Positions 14,490-20,564 of a stretch of 26,065 nucleotides of DNA are shown in pieces (position 1 is the first letter of the stretch; each line of letters opens with the position of its first letter). Position numbers and translations under genes: made by a program. The notes beneath the pieces are model-generated. The model worked only from the letters and a program-made list of their open reading frames with translations. It was not told where the DNA came from and did not search any database. The stretch comes from Actinomycetota bacterium (GTDB taxonomy: Bacteria > Actinomycetota > Rubrobacteria > Rubrobacterales > Rubrobacteraceae): assembly GCA_020200675.1 (NCBI GenBank), contig JAIVIG010000282.1, positions 1 through 26,065 on the forward strand, in the 5' to 3' direction.

Positions 14490-15509
14490 ATTCCGGTAGA
14501 GTTCGAGGGAAGCCAGGACCACACTTTAGGGGTCGAGGAAGAGCTGCACATCGTGGGCGCTACCACGGGCGAGCTCGTCCCGAAGATAGAAGAGATCATG
14601 TCGCGCCTGCCGGAGGACCTCAAGGAGGCCGTCTCCTACGAGCTCTTCCAGTGCGTCCTGGAGATAAAGACCCCGCCGTGTGCCACGGCCGCCGAGGCCG
14701 AGGGGATCCTGAGGGGGCTCAGGAGCCGGGTCGGGTCGTGGGCCGCGGCCTGCGGGGCCGCGCTCGCCTCCTCCGGAACCCACCCCTTCTCCCCTTATCA
14801 GGACCAGAAAATCACCAGCCAGGAGCGCTACGAGCGGGTCATAGAGACCCTCCGTTGGGTGGCCCAGAGGGAGGTCATCTTCGGCCAGCACGTCCACGTG
14901 GGCGTGCCGGGGGAAGAAGAGGTCATAGAGGCCCACAACCGGCTCGCCGAGCACATCCCGCTCCTCCTGGCCCTTTCGTCCAACTCCCCGTTCTGGCAGG
15001 GTATGGATACCGGCTACGAGTCAACGCGCGTGAAGATCTTCGAGACCTTCCCGCGCGCCGGGCTCCCCCCCGCCTTCTCCACCTACGAGGCGTTCGAGGA
15101 CTACGTGGACCTGATGGTAAAAGCGGGCGCCATGGACGATTACACCTTCTGCTGGTGGGATGTCAGGCCCCACTCCAGGATCGGCACCATAGAGCTGCGC
15201 GTCCTCGACTCCCAGACGAGCCTCGACTCGACCGCCGCCCTCGCCGCCCTCACCCAGTGTATCGTCGCCGGAGCCCTCGCCGAAAACGCGAAAGGCCCCT
15301 ACGACCGCGAGCTCGCCTACGAGAACAAATTTCGCGCCTCCCGCCACGGCTTGAACGCCGACTTCTACGACGCCGAGAAGGGCGCGTCCGTCCCCGCGAA
15401 GGAGATGGCGCGTACGCTGGTCGACGAACTCCGCCCCGTAAGCCAGGACCTGGGCTGCGAGAACGAGCTCACGGGCATCCTGGAGTCGTCCTCGGTCTCC
15501 CAATCTTGA
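14490..15509 (+). CDS. YbdK-type carboxylate-amine ligase (GCS2 family)
   Basis: The product belongs to the glutamate-cysteine ligase type 2 family (YbdK-like). It has an N-terminal TLGVEEELHIV block carrying the conserved EEE metal-binding glutamates, then ELFQCVLEIKTPP, the GQHVHVGV motif, LLLALSSNSPFWQG, and a C-terminal WWDVRPHSRIGTIELRVLDSQTS. These enzymes make a gamma-glutamyl or related amide bond using ATP; the physiological substrate is not known. The first standard start in frame is GTG at 14553, but that would remove the essential EEE block. The frame is open back to ATT at 14490, which has AAGGGAGG four bases upstream, giving 339 residues. The 3' end overlaps the acetyltransferase remnant on the other strand. 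Confidence 0.88.
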   Translation: MPVEFEGSQDHTLGVEEELHIVGATTGELVPKIEEIMSRLPEDLKEAVSYELFQCVLEIKTPPCATAAEAEGILRGLRSRVGSWAAACGAALASSGTHPFSPYQDQKITSQERYERVIETLRWVAQREVIFGQHVHVGVPGEEEVIEAHNRLAEHIPLLLALSSNSPFWQGMDTGYESTRVKIFETFPRAGLPPAFSTYEAFEDYVDLMVKAGAMDDYTFCWWDVRPHSRIGTIELRVLDSQTSLDSTAALAALTQCIVAGALAENAKGPYDRELAYENKFRASRHGLNADFYDAEKGASVPAKEMARTLVDELRPVSQDLGCENELTGILESSSVSQS

Positions 15510-16015
15510 CGGTCGATGTCGTACCAGACTACGTCAAAGCCTCTCCAGTTGGCCTCGCCCCGGTAGGTTAGGCCCGCCTTCTCCATCACCCGGCGCGAGG
15601 CCAGGTTCGTGGGTAGCGTGATGCTGATGATGCGCTCCAGCGCCAACCCTTCGAACCTGTAGCGGAGGCTCGCCAGCGCGCCCTCGGTGGCAAGCCCTCT
15701 GCCCCAGCGAGAGCGGTCGAGCAGCCACCCGACCTCCGTCTTGTGCTCCCCCTCAAGCCAGTCGTCCTGATACTGGAGCCCTATCCTACTGATAAAGACG
15801 CCCGTAACCTTCTCCTCCACCGCCCAGTGGCTATAACCCCTCTCCTCCCAACCTCGCATCATCCTCACAACCTGCTCGGCGGTCCGCTCGCGGGCCATCG
15901 TGCCGAACCCCATGTACCGCATCACCTCCGGATCTGCGCAGATGCGAGCGTAGGAGTCGAGGTCGTCTTCTCTTCAGGGGCGCAATCGGAGCCGGGCAGC
16001 CTCGACCTCGATCAA
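15365..16015 (-). pseudogene. GNAT acetyltransferase interrupted by an in-frame TGA near its start
   Basis: The main frame encodes a RimJ/RimL-type GNAT domain: DPEVMRYMGFGT, then HKTEVGWLLDRSRWGRGLATEGALAS (the acetyl-CoA-binding RGLATEG), then NLASRRVMEKAGLTYRGE. Codons upstream of the first usable start (GTG at 15925) keep reading as GNAT: REDDLDSYARICADPEV, then TGA at 15976-15974, then in the same frame ARLRLRP preceded by LIEVEA back to a TTG at 16015. Intact relatives have an RLxLRPxxxxDLD segment here, so one codon has become a stop. The gene is either dead or makes an N-terminally shortened protein from 15925. The last roughly 45 residues, antisense to the ligase gene, look like read-through past a lost stop. 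Confidence 0.7.
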
Positions 16016-16067
16016 CGCCTCGCCCTACAAACGTACTCATACGGAATCCGGATGTACACTTCCGAGT

Positions 16068-16583
16068 ATGAGCGAGAAACGAAATTCGGAGAAATCGGAA
16101 TCCTCCCGGTTGGAGGGTCTTTACCGCAAGGCGGGTGACCCAGTGTTGCGAACACACTTGCTTATGGTCTGGCGCATGTCGTTGGGTGCGTCCATACGGG
16201 AGGTGGCCGCGATGGTCGGCTATTCGGAGAAGTGGACGAGGGAGATCGCCCGGCGTTACGAGTCCGAAGGGGTCGAGGGACTCGGCGATCGTCGCCACGC
16301 CAACCCCGGGGCCAAGGAGAGGGCACTGCTGGACGCACAGGGCCAAGCGGAGCTTCGGGAAGCTCTGCGAGGGCCGCCGCCCGGCGGGGGGATGTGGAAC
16401 GGGCCCAAGGTGGCGCGTTGGATCGAGGAGAAAACCGGATCAGAGAAGAAGGTGCATGTCCAGCGGGGCTGGGAGTATCTGAGGAAGGTGGGCTACACAC
16501 CGCAGGTCCCCAGGCCCTCCAACACCCGCTCCGCCGACGCCTCGGAAAGGGAGGCTTTCAAAAAAGTCTCCCCGAGCGGCTGA
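16068..16583 (+). CDS. IS630-type transposase, first frame (DNA-binding part)
   Basis: The 171-residue product has an N-terminal helix-turn-helix region (about 25-80) with SIREVAAMVGYSEKWTREIA and GVEGLGDRRHANPGAK, typical of IS630 proteins, and then the linker helices WNGPKVARWIEE and GWEYLRKVGY. It ends four codons after an A6 run (16560-16565). A -1 shift on AAA AAA G joins it to the catalytic frame, giving a predicted 356-residue fusion, the usual length for IS630 transposases. Alone, this product would bind DNA but lack the DDE catalytic core and could act as a regulator. Confidence 0.82.
   Translation: MSEKRNSEKSESSRLEGLYRKAGDPVLRTHLLMVWRMSLGASIREVAAMVGYSEKWTREIARRYESEGVEGLGDRRHANPGAKERALLDAQGQAELREALRGPPPGGGMWNGPKVARWIEEKTGSEKKVHVQRGWEYLRKVGYTPQVPRPSNTRSADASEREAFKKVSPSG
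16558..16566 (+). other. Programmed -1 frameshift site (A6 run) in the transposase
   Basis: In the first frame the codons here are ttc aaa aaa gtc. Slipping back one base on the A6 run (16560-16565) continues as agt ctc ccc, which exactly restores the DDE domain. Poly-A slippery runs are a known device in IS elements; transcriptional slippage is an alternative. Confidence 0.65.
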
Positions 16584-17137
16584 GGGAGATCGAGAAGGCA
16601 CATCCGAAAGCCGAGGTGGAACTCTGGGCAGAGGATGAGGCTCGCCTGGGGCTCAAGCCGGTGGTAAGGCGGGTGTGGGCACCGGCGGGAAGGAGGCCCG
16701 TCGCCCGATTTAAAAGGGGCTACAAGTGGACCTACGTTTACGGCTTCGTACGACCCGAGAGCGGGGAGGTGTACTGGCTGATCCTGCCCAAGGTCAACGT
16801 GGAACTATTCTCGATGGCTCTCGAGGAGTTCGCCAAAGAGGTGGGAGCCGGAGAAAACAAGCGAGTCGGGCTGGTAGTGGATAAGGCCGGCTGGCACACA
16901 GGAGGGGAGGTCGATCTCCCTGAGGGGATACACCTTGAGTTCCTACCCTCGGGCTCCCCAGAGCTACAGCCGGCGGAGAGGTTGTGGCCGCTAACCAACG
17001 AAGCGGTGGCCAACAGGGTCTTTGAGCAAATCGAAGAGCTCGAAGAGGCGCTGGTGGAGCGTTGCGTGCAACTGCTCGACCAAGCCGAGGCCATAAGGGA
17101 CCTCACGAACTACCATTGGTGGCCCCAGGCAGCATGA
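16565..17137 (+). CDS. IS630-type transposase, second frame (DDE catalytic part)
   Basis: This frame continues from the A6 slippery run as SLPERLREIEKAHPKAEVE. It contains the DDE core of IS630 transposases: the first Asp in LWAEDEARLGLKP, the second in LVVDKAGWHTGG, and the Glu in GSPELQPAERLW (family consensus SPELNPIExLW). It has no good start of its own near the frameshift, so it is expected only as the C-terminal part of the fused protein. It ends at TGA just inside the right terminal repeat. The catalytic residues appear intact, so the element may be active if the frameshift works. Confidence 0.82.
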   Translation, partial: SLPERLREIEKAHPKAEVELWAEDEARLGLKPVVRRVWAPAGRRPVARFKRGYKWTYVYGFVRPESGEVYWLILPKVNVELFSMALEEFAKEVGAGENKRVGLVVDKAGWHTGGEVDLPEGIHLEFLPSGSPELQPAERLWPLTNEAVANRVFEQIEELEEALVERCVQLLDQAEAIRDLTNYHWWPQAA

Positions 17138-17191
17138 TGTACCGAGAACCATTCACCCGGATTCGGTATCACACGCGGATTCGAGCCAAAA

Positions 17192-17219
17192 GCTGACGGC
17201 TGACAGCTGACGGCTGACA
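17192..17219 (+). repeat. Heptamer array 1: four in-phase GCTGACR units
   Basis: GCTGACG, GCTGACA, GCTGACG, GCTGACA follow each other without interruption just outside the right end of the IS. The same heptamer (GCTGANN) recurs at 17541-17568 and 17664-17691. Confidence 0.8.
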
Positions 17220-17221
17220 GC

Positions 17222-17252
17222 GGGTTTGAGTAGCTTCCGGCTACTCAAACCC
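17222..17252 (-). terminator. Perfect 12-bp hairpin at the end of the RAM-domain gene
   Basis: GGGTTTGAGTAG and CTACTCAAACCC pair perfectly around a seven-base loop (17234-17240). The TAG stop of the RAM-domain gene lies within the stem. There is no T-run on either side, so it may be a weak terminator or an mRNA-stabilising stem rather than a standard intrinsic terminator. Confidence 0.5.
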
Positions 17253-17519
17253 TTGCGACCAGATGCGGTCGAGGTCGTAGTTGGAGTAGCAGCGGAAGGC
17301 GACCATGGTCTCGGTGCGGGCGACGCCGGGCGTCTGGGCGAGCCTCTCGGGGACTATCTCGGCGAGCCGCTCGAAGTCTGGTATCCGCACCATGACGACG
17401 AGGTCGTAAGGCCCCGTCACGGAGTAGACTTCGGTTACGCCCTCGATCCCGAGCATGGCCTGGGCTGCCTCCTGCACCCTCTCCCGTTCCGTCCTGACCA
17501 GGACGACCGCCGTTACCAA
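17241..17519 (-). CDS. Stand-alone Lrp/AsnC ligand-binding (RAM) domain protein
   Basis: The 92-residue product is a RAM domain alone: VTAVVLVRTERERVQEAAQA, EVYSVTGPYDLVVMVRIPDFERLAEIV, then GVARTETMVAFRCYSN. The GPYDLVV and TxTMVAF signatures are characteristic of the alpha-beta sandwich that binds amino acids and forms octamers in Lrp/AsnC regulators. There is no helix-turn-helix domain, so it cannot bind DNA by itself; such stand-alone proteins may sense amino acids or modulate full-length Lrp proteins. The start is TTG at 17519 with AAGGAGG nine bases upstream. A hairpin overlaps the stop codon, and a MITE-like repeat pair lies directly upstream. Confidence 0.88.
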   Translation of the reverse strand: MVTAVVLVRTERERVQEAAQAMLGIEGVTEVYSVTGPYDLVVMVRIPDFERLAEIVPERLAQTPGVARTETMVAFRCYSNYDLDRIWSQGFE

Positions 17520-17536
17520 AACACTCGCCTCCTTTT

Positions 17537-17695
17537 TAGCCGTCAGGTATCAGCAATCAGCTTTCAGCTTTTGGTTCGTACCGCCGCCCATCCACGCCCG
17601 TAGCCCATTCGTTCCTTTGGTAACCTCCCTCAAACGAACTATCCTTCCGCTACTCGCGGCCTGGCTGAGGGCTGAAAGCCGATTGCTAACAAGCT
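17537..17695. repeat. MITE-like element with heptamer-based inverted ends
   Basis: GCTGANN-type heptamers read on the minus strand at 17541-17568 and on the plus strand at 17664-17691. The two arms match as inverted repeats over 17 bases with one mismatch (17552-17568 against 17671-17687). About 100 bp of non-coding sequence lies between them. The element fills the whole gap between the RAM-domain gene and the CARDB-like gene. It encodes no protein and could fold as a long stem, or be a non-autonomous mobile or intergenic repeat unit. Confidence 0.55.
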
Positions 17696-18526
17696 TTAAA
17701 TCCCGAACGTCACCGTGCCCGTGAGCACGTTGTCGGACTCGTTCTGCTCGTATTTGATGGGACCGGCTTTGACGCTTACCTCGGCGGTCTCCTCGAACTC
17801 GCCGGGCTTGAAGCCGCTGACCTCGACGGTCGCCTGTCGGCCGGGCTCTATGCGCTCGACGGTCGCAGGGATAGCCTGGCGCTCGGCCCTGGTGTTGAGG
17901 ACGACTTCCACCGGGACGCCGGTCTCGGCAACCTCGGCGCCGTTGGTCACGGTCACGGCGAAGGTCAGCTCGTCGGAGCCGGCGAGAACCACGTTCCCGC
18001 CCTGTATTAGCGGTCGGCCGGCGACCGAGACGCCGAAGATGCTCACGTCCCGCGGCGCGCTCGGATCTTCGGGGGCGGACGCGCCCTGCTCGGACGAGCT
18101 CCGGGAGCGGGTAGAGAGGCCCAGGGCCTCGTAGTCCATAAAGGACCTCGGCTCGTAGAGGTAGTTCTGATCCCCCCTCCGGCCCGACTCCGCGAGGGCC
18201 TCCTCGGAGGCGGGAAGGTAGTGGTTTAGGATGATGGCGTCGCTGAGCTTGTAGTCTTCGACCGCCGCCGGGAGGGCCTCCCCAAAATCCTCGCCGCCTC
18301 CCTCCGCGGCCTCGGCGAGCTCGCCGGTCGCGGAGGCCCGGATTCCCAGCGCCGTGATCATGTAATGGTGGGCGTCCTCGAATTCCGGCGGCACCTCTTC
18401 GTTGCGCAGGGCCTCCCGGTAACCCCTCTGGGTTGCGTCCGCCGCCCGGTCTACCGCCGCGGTGTCGAGACTCGCGGGGTCCTCGAGAGCCGCCCCGACC
18501 GTGGCCTGCAACTCCTCGTTGCCCAC
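17696..18526 (-). CDS. CARDB-like domain protein, probably truncated at its 5' end
   Basis: The 276-residue reading begins at GTG with GNEELQATVGAALEDP, an N-terminal helical region (1-130) rich in Ala and Glu (YREALRNEEVPPEFEDAHHY), a Ser/Pro linker (about 135-155), and a C-terminal CARDB/immunoglobulin-like domain (160-276) with LTFAVTVTNGAEVAETGVPVEV and VEVSGFKPGEFEETAEVSV. Such domains occur in exported adhesion-type proteins, yet no signal peptide is present. The frame continues upstream for 11 protein-like codons (SADPTLSDSAN) to a TAG at 18562-18560, and the proposed GTG has no ribosome-binding site. The upstream part, including any signal or membrane anchor, seems to be lost where the tRNA gene begins. 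The function is unknown. Confidence 0.6.
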   Translation of the reverse strand: MGNEELQATVGAALEDPASLDTAAVDRAADATQRGYREALRNEEVPPEFEDAHHYMITALGIRASATGELAEAAEGGGEDFGEALPAAVEDYKLSDAIILNHYLPASEEALAESGRRGDQNYLYEPRSFMDYEALGLSTRSRSSSEQGASAPEDPSAPRDVSIFGVSVAGRPLIQGGNVVLAGSDELTFAVTVTNGAEVAETGVPVEVVLNTRAERQAIPATVERIEPGRQATVEVSGFKPGEFEETAEVSVKAGPIKYEQNESDNVLTGTVTFGI

Positions 18527-18613
18527 GTTGGCCGAGTCGCTGAGGGTGGGATCTGCGCTCTACGGATTACCTCCTAGCACGGAGACAGGAGCCCCCAGAA
18601 TGCGGCACTTTCG

Positions 18614-18697
18614 TGGGCGAGGGGGGACTCGAACCCCCACGTCCTCTCGGACACTAGACCCTGAACCTAGCGCGTCTACCAATTCCGCCACTCGCCC
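18614..18697 (-). tRNA. tRNA-Leu (anticodon CAG)
   Basis: The 84-nt gene folds into a class II tRNA: acceptor GGGCGAG with CTCGCCC, D-arm including GGTAGAC, anticodon stem CTAGG/TCTAG around loop TTCAGGG with anticodon CAG, a long variable arm (GTCCGAGAGGAC) and a T-arm with GTTCGAGTC. The discriminator is A, as for leucine, and CCA is not encoded. It reads CUG codons, which are abundant in a high-GC genome. Its 3' end faces the apparently truncated CARDB-like gene. Confidence 0.95.
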
Positions 18698-18785
18698 AAA
18701 CAGACTCCTCCCAGCCCCTTCGACGACCCGGAGAAATCCGACGGATTCTACCAACTCTACAGATGAAAGACCATCTTCCGACTCG

Positions 18786-18820
18786 GAGCCCACCCGCGGC
18801 GACCGTGCGCGGGTGGGCTC
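18786..18820. other. Perfect 13-bp inverted repeat between tRNA-Leu and the kinase gene
   Basis: GAGCCCACCCGCG (18786-18798) and CGCGGGTGGGCTC (18808-18820) pair without mismatch around a nine-base loop. It lies in the divergent gap, upstream of both the tRNA and the kinase operon, where a terminator would not be expected. It may be a relic terminator, an operator or a structural element. The rest of this 196-bp gap shows only the TATAAA box. Confidence 0.6.
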
Positions 18821-18877
18821 TCGCGCGTCATATGCAGGCTTTTTGCCGGCATTAGTAACATGTAGCTTGCGTAACGC

Positions 18878-18883
18878 TATAAA
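18878..18883 (+). promoter_or_regulatory. -10-like box TATAAA for the kinase-fha-pstP-rodA-pbpA operon
   Basis: TATAAA is separated from the kinase ATG at 18894 by ten bases and no Shine-Dalgarno sequence precedes that ATG, so the transcript is probably leaderless or nearly so. No clear -35 hexamer is seen. Confidence 0.45.
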
Positions 18884-18893
18884 ATGGTTGCGC

Positions 18894-20558
18894 ATGGCCG
18901 AGAAGACGCACCACATCGGCGGCTGGGCCCCCGGCCAGGGTTGCTACGCTCTGGCGGAGATGGTCGGCCGGGGCGGCTTCGCGACCGTCTGGCGAGCCCT
19001 CCCCGTGGACGATCGTCCCCGGAAGGGTCTCTTCGGGAGGATCGGGGGCATCCGGGAGGTGGCCGTAAAGGTCATCCCGGTCTACAGCGTCCAGGAGCGC
19101 TCGCGGGCCCTGCGGGAGGGTCAGATCGCCGAGAACCTGCGCCACGAGAACATAGTCAAGACCCTGGAGGTCATACCCGGCGACCTCGAGGTTTACCTGG
19201 TAACCGAGTTCGTGCGAGGAGAGCCGCTCGACGTCGCCGCCAGGCACTATACCCTCGATGAGGTCCAAGACGCCCTGGTCCAGATCCTCGAAGCCTTGTC
19301 GTACGCCCACTCGCAGGGGATCATCCACCGGGACATAAAACCCCAGAATGCCCTCGTGGATGGCCGCGGGAAGGTGAAGCTGACCGACTTCGGGGTTGCC
19401 TATCGGGCCGGAGATACGCGCCTGACACAGGTCGGCTACGCCGTGGGCACCCCCGGCTACATAGCTCCGGAGATCCTGGACGGAGGGGACCCTACAGAGC
19501 TGACCGACATCTACGCCGTCGGCGCCACCGCCCGCGCCCTCCTCGCCCACCAGCCGGAAGAGCTGCCGCCGCGCCTCCTCGAGTTCGTTAACCGTGTGAC
19601 CTCCCCCAACCCGGCTCACCGCCCCCGGAGCGCCTCGGCGGCCCTGAAGCTCCTCACCGGACGCCGCGAGAGCACCGGCGCCCGTGCCGGTGTCCCGACC
19701 GGCACCCCGGCCAGGACTCCTACCAGGACCGCCGTCCCCGGCTCCTCCGGGAAGAAAAAGGAAATTTCCGGATCGGGGTGGTACGCGAGCCAGGTCTTGA
19801 GGATCGTGAACGGTCTGGTGGCCGGCTGGCTCGGTTACCTCGGGGCCGGGCTCCTCTTCAACGGCGCGGAGACTCTGGGGATCGCGGCGGGCTTCGGGGT
19901 CTTGGGCTACCTCTTGCCGCGCCTCGCGGCCCTCGGGGTCATAGTCGCCCTGGCCGTGGCGCTCGTTAGGAGCCAGCAGGCGGGCCTCGGAATCGCCACG
20001 CTCTTGCCGGCCGTGGGAGGTCTGTGGGTCGCCGCCGGCTCCGCCAGCGGGGGGGTAAGCCGGCTTCCTTTGGGACCCGTGCTCGCCGTTCCGCTCGCCG
20101 CCTACGGGCTCGGGGCGGGGCTGCCGCTTCTCTTCGGGACGCTCATGCGTCCTTTGGGGGCCTCCTTCTCGGCGGCGGCGGGGGCGCTCTCGCTCGTCGT
20201 CTACGATCTCTCCTTCGGGGACGGTTTGGTCCCCTACTTCGGGCTTACCATAGGGAACTTCCCGAAAGGTTTGGGTCCCCTGGACCTTCTGGAGATGTGC
20301 GAGGAGGTATTCCGGGCGTATCCCGCTCTCCTAATACTCGCGGCCCTGTGGGCCGCGATGGCCGGGGCGATCTCGCTCGCCGAGTGGTTCGGGGCCTGGG
20401 CGGTGGGGCTCGTCCTCGCGGTCGGCGGCGGTATCCTGGGATACGCGCTCGAGGTCTCGGTCACGCAGGAGGCCCTCTCGCAAGCTATGACTTCCCTGGG
20501 CTTGGCGGCTATAATCTATGGGGTTGTAAAGTATCTCGGGTCCAGGTTAGGTAGATAG
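18894..20558 (+). CDS. Ser/Thr protein kinase with C-terminal multi-pass membrane domain
   Basis: The 554-residue product has an N-terminal Hanks-type kinase (about 15-270): Gly-rich loop GRGGFATVW from residue 25, catalytic lysine K59 in VAVKVIP, HRDIKPQN with D147, DFG at 165-167, and the activation segment end GTPGYIAPE. All catalytic residues are present. A Ala/Arg/Thr/Pro linker (about 270-292) leads to a C-terminal half with roughly eight hydrophobic segments (295-550). This differs from PknA/PknB, which have a single TM and, in PknB, extracytoplasmic PASTA repeats. It heads the cell-wall operon with fhaA, fhaB and pstP, so its likely substrates or readers are the FHA proteins. ATG at 18894 follows TATAAA by ten bases. 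Confidence 0.9.
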   Translation: MAEKTHHIGGWAPGQGCYALAEMVGRGGFATVWRALPVDDRPRKGLFGRIGGIREVAVKVIPVYSVQERSRALREGQIAENLRHENIVKTLEVIPGDLEVYLVTEFVRGEPLDVAARHYTLDEVQDALVQILEALSYAHSQGIIHRDIKPQNALVDGRGKVKLTDFGVAYRAGDTRLTQVGYAVGTPGYIAPEILDGGDPTELTDIYAVGATARALLAHQPEELPPRLLEFVNRVTSPNPAHRPRSASAALKLLTGRRESTGARAGVPTGTPARTPTRTAVPGSSGKKKEISGSGWYASQVLRIVNGLVAGWLGYLGAGLLFNGAETLGIAAGFGVLGYLLPRLAALGVIVALAVALVRSQQAGLGIATLLPAVGGLWVAAGSASGGVSRLPLGPVLAVPLAAYGLGAGLPLLFGTLMRPLGASFSAAAGALSLVVYDLSFGDGLVPYFGLTIGNFPKGLGPLDLLEMCEEVFRAYPALLILAALWAAMAGAISLAEWFGAWAVGLVLAVGGGILGYALEVSVTQEALSQAMTSLGLAAIIYGVVKYLGSRLGR

Positions 20559-20564
20559 GTCTCT

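Larger units (their letters stand above)
16042..17166 (+). mobile_element. IS630-family insertion sequence, apparently complete
   Basis: The element is 1125 bp with imperfect terminal inverted repeats: the left end CGGAATCCGGATG (16042-16054) matches the right end read inward, CCGAATCCGGGTG (17166-17154), at 11 of 13 positions. Both ends are flanked by TA (16040-16041 and 17167-17168), the target dinucleotide that IS630/Tc1-type elements duplicate. It encodes one transposase split over two frames. It inserted about 25 bp upstream of the first in-frame codon of the acetyltransferase remnant, separating that gene from any upstream promoter. Confidence 0.85.

Noticed and set aside
14553..14555. 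GTG at 14553 as the start of the YbdK-type ligase
   Set aside because: It would delete the conserved TLGVEEEL block needed for metal binding, and there is no ribosome-binding site before it.
15974..15976. TGA in the acetyltransferase as a selenocysteine codon
   Set aside because: It is close to the N-terminus at a position with no conserved Cys in GNAT proteins, and no SECIS-like stem was recognised just downstream.
16042..17166. The IS and its neighbours as part of a defence island
   Set aside because: No restriction, toxin-antitoxin, CRISPR, abortive-infection or retron genes were recognised in the flanking sequence.
17192..17219. Heptamer repeats as a CRISPR array
   Set aside because: The units are seven bases long and directly adjacent with no spacers, and no cas gene is present.
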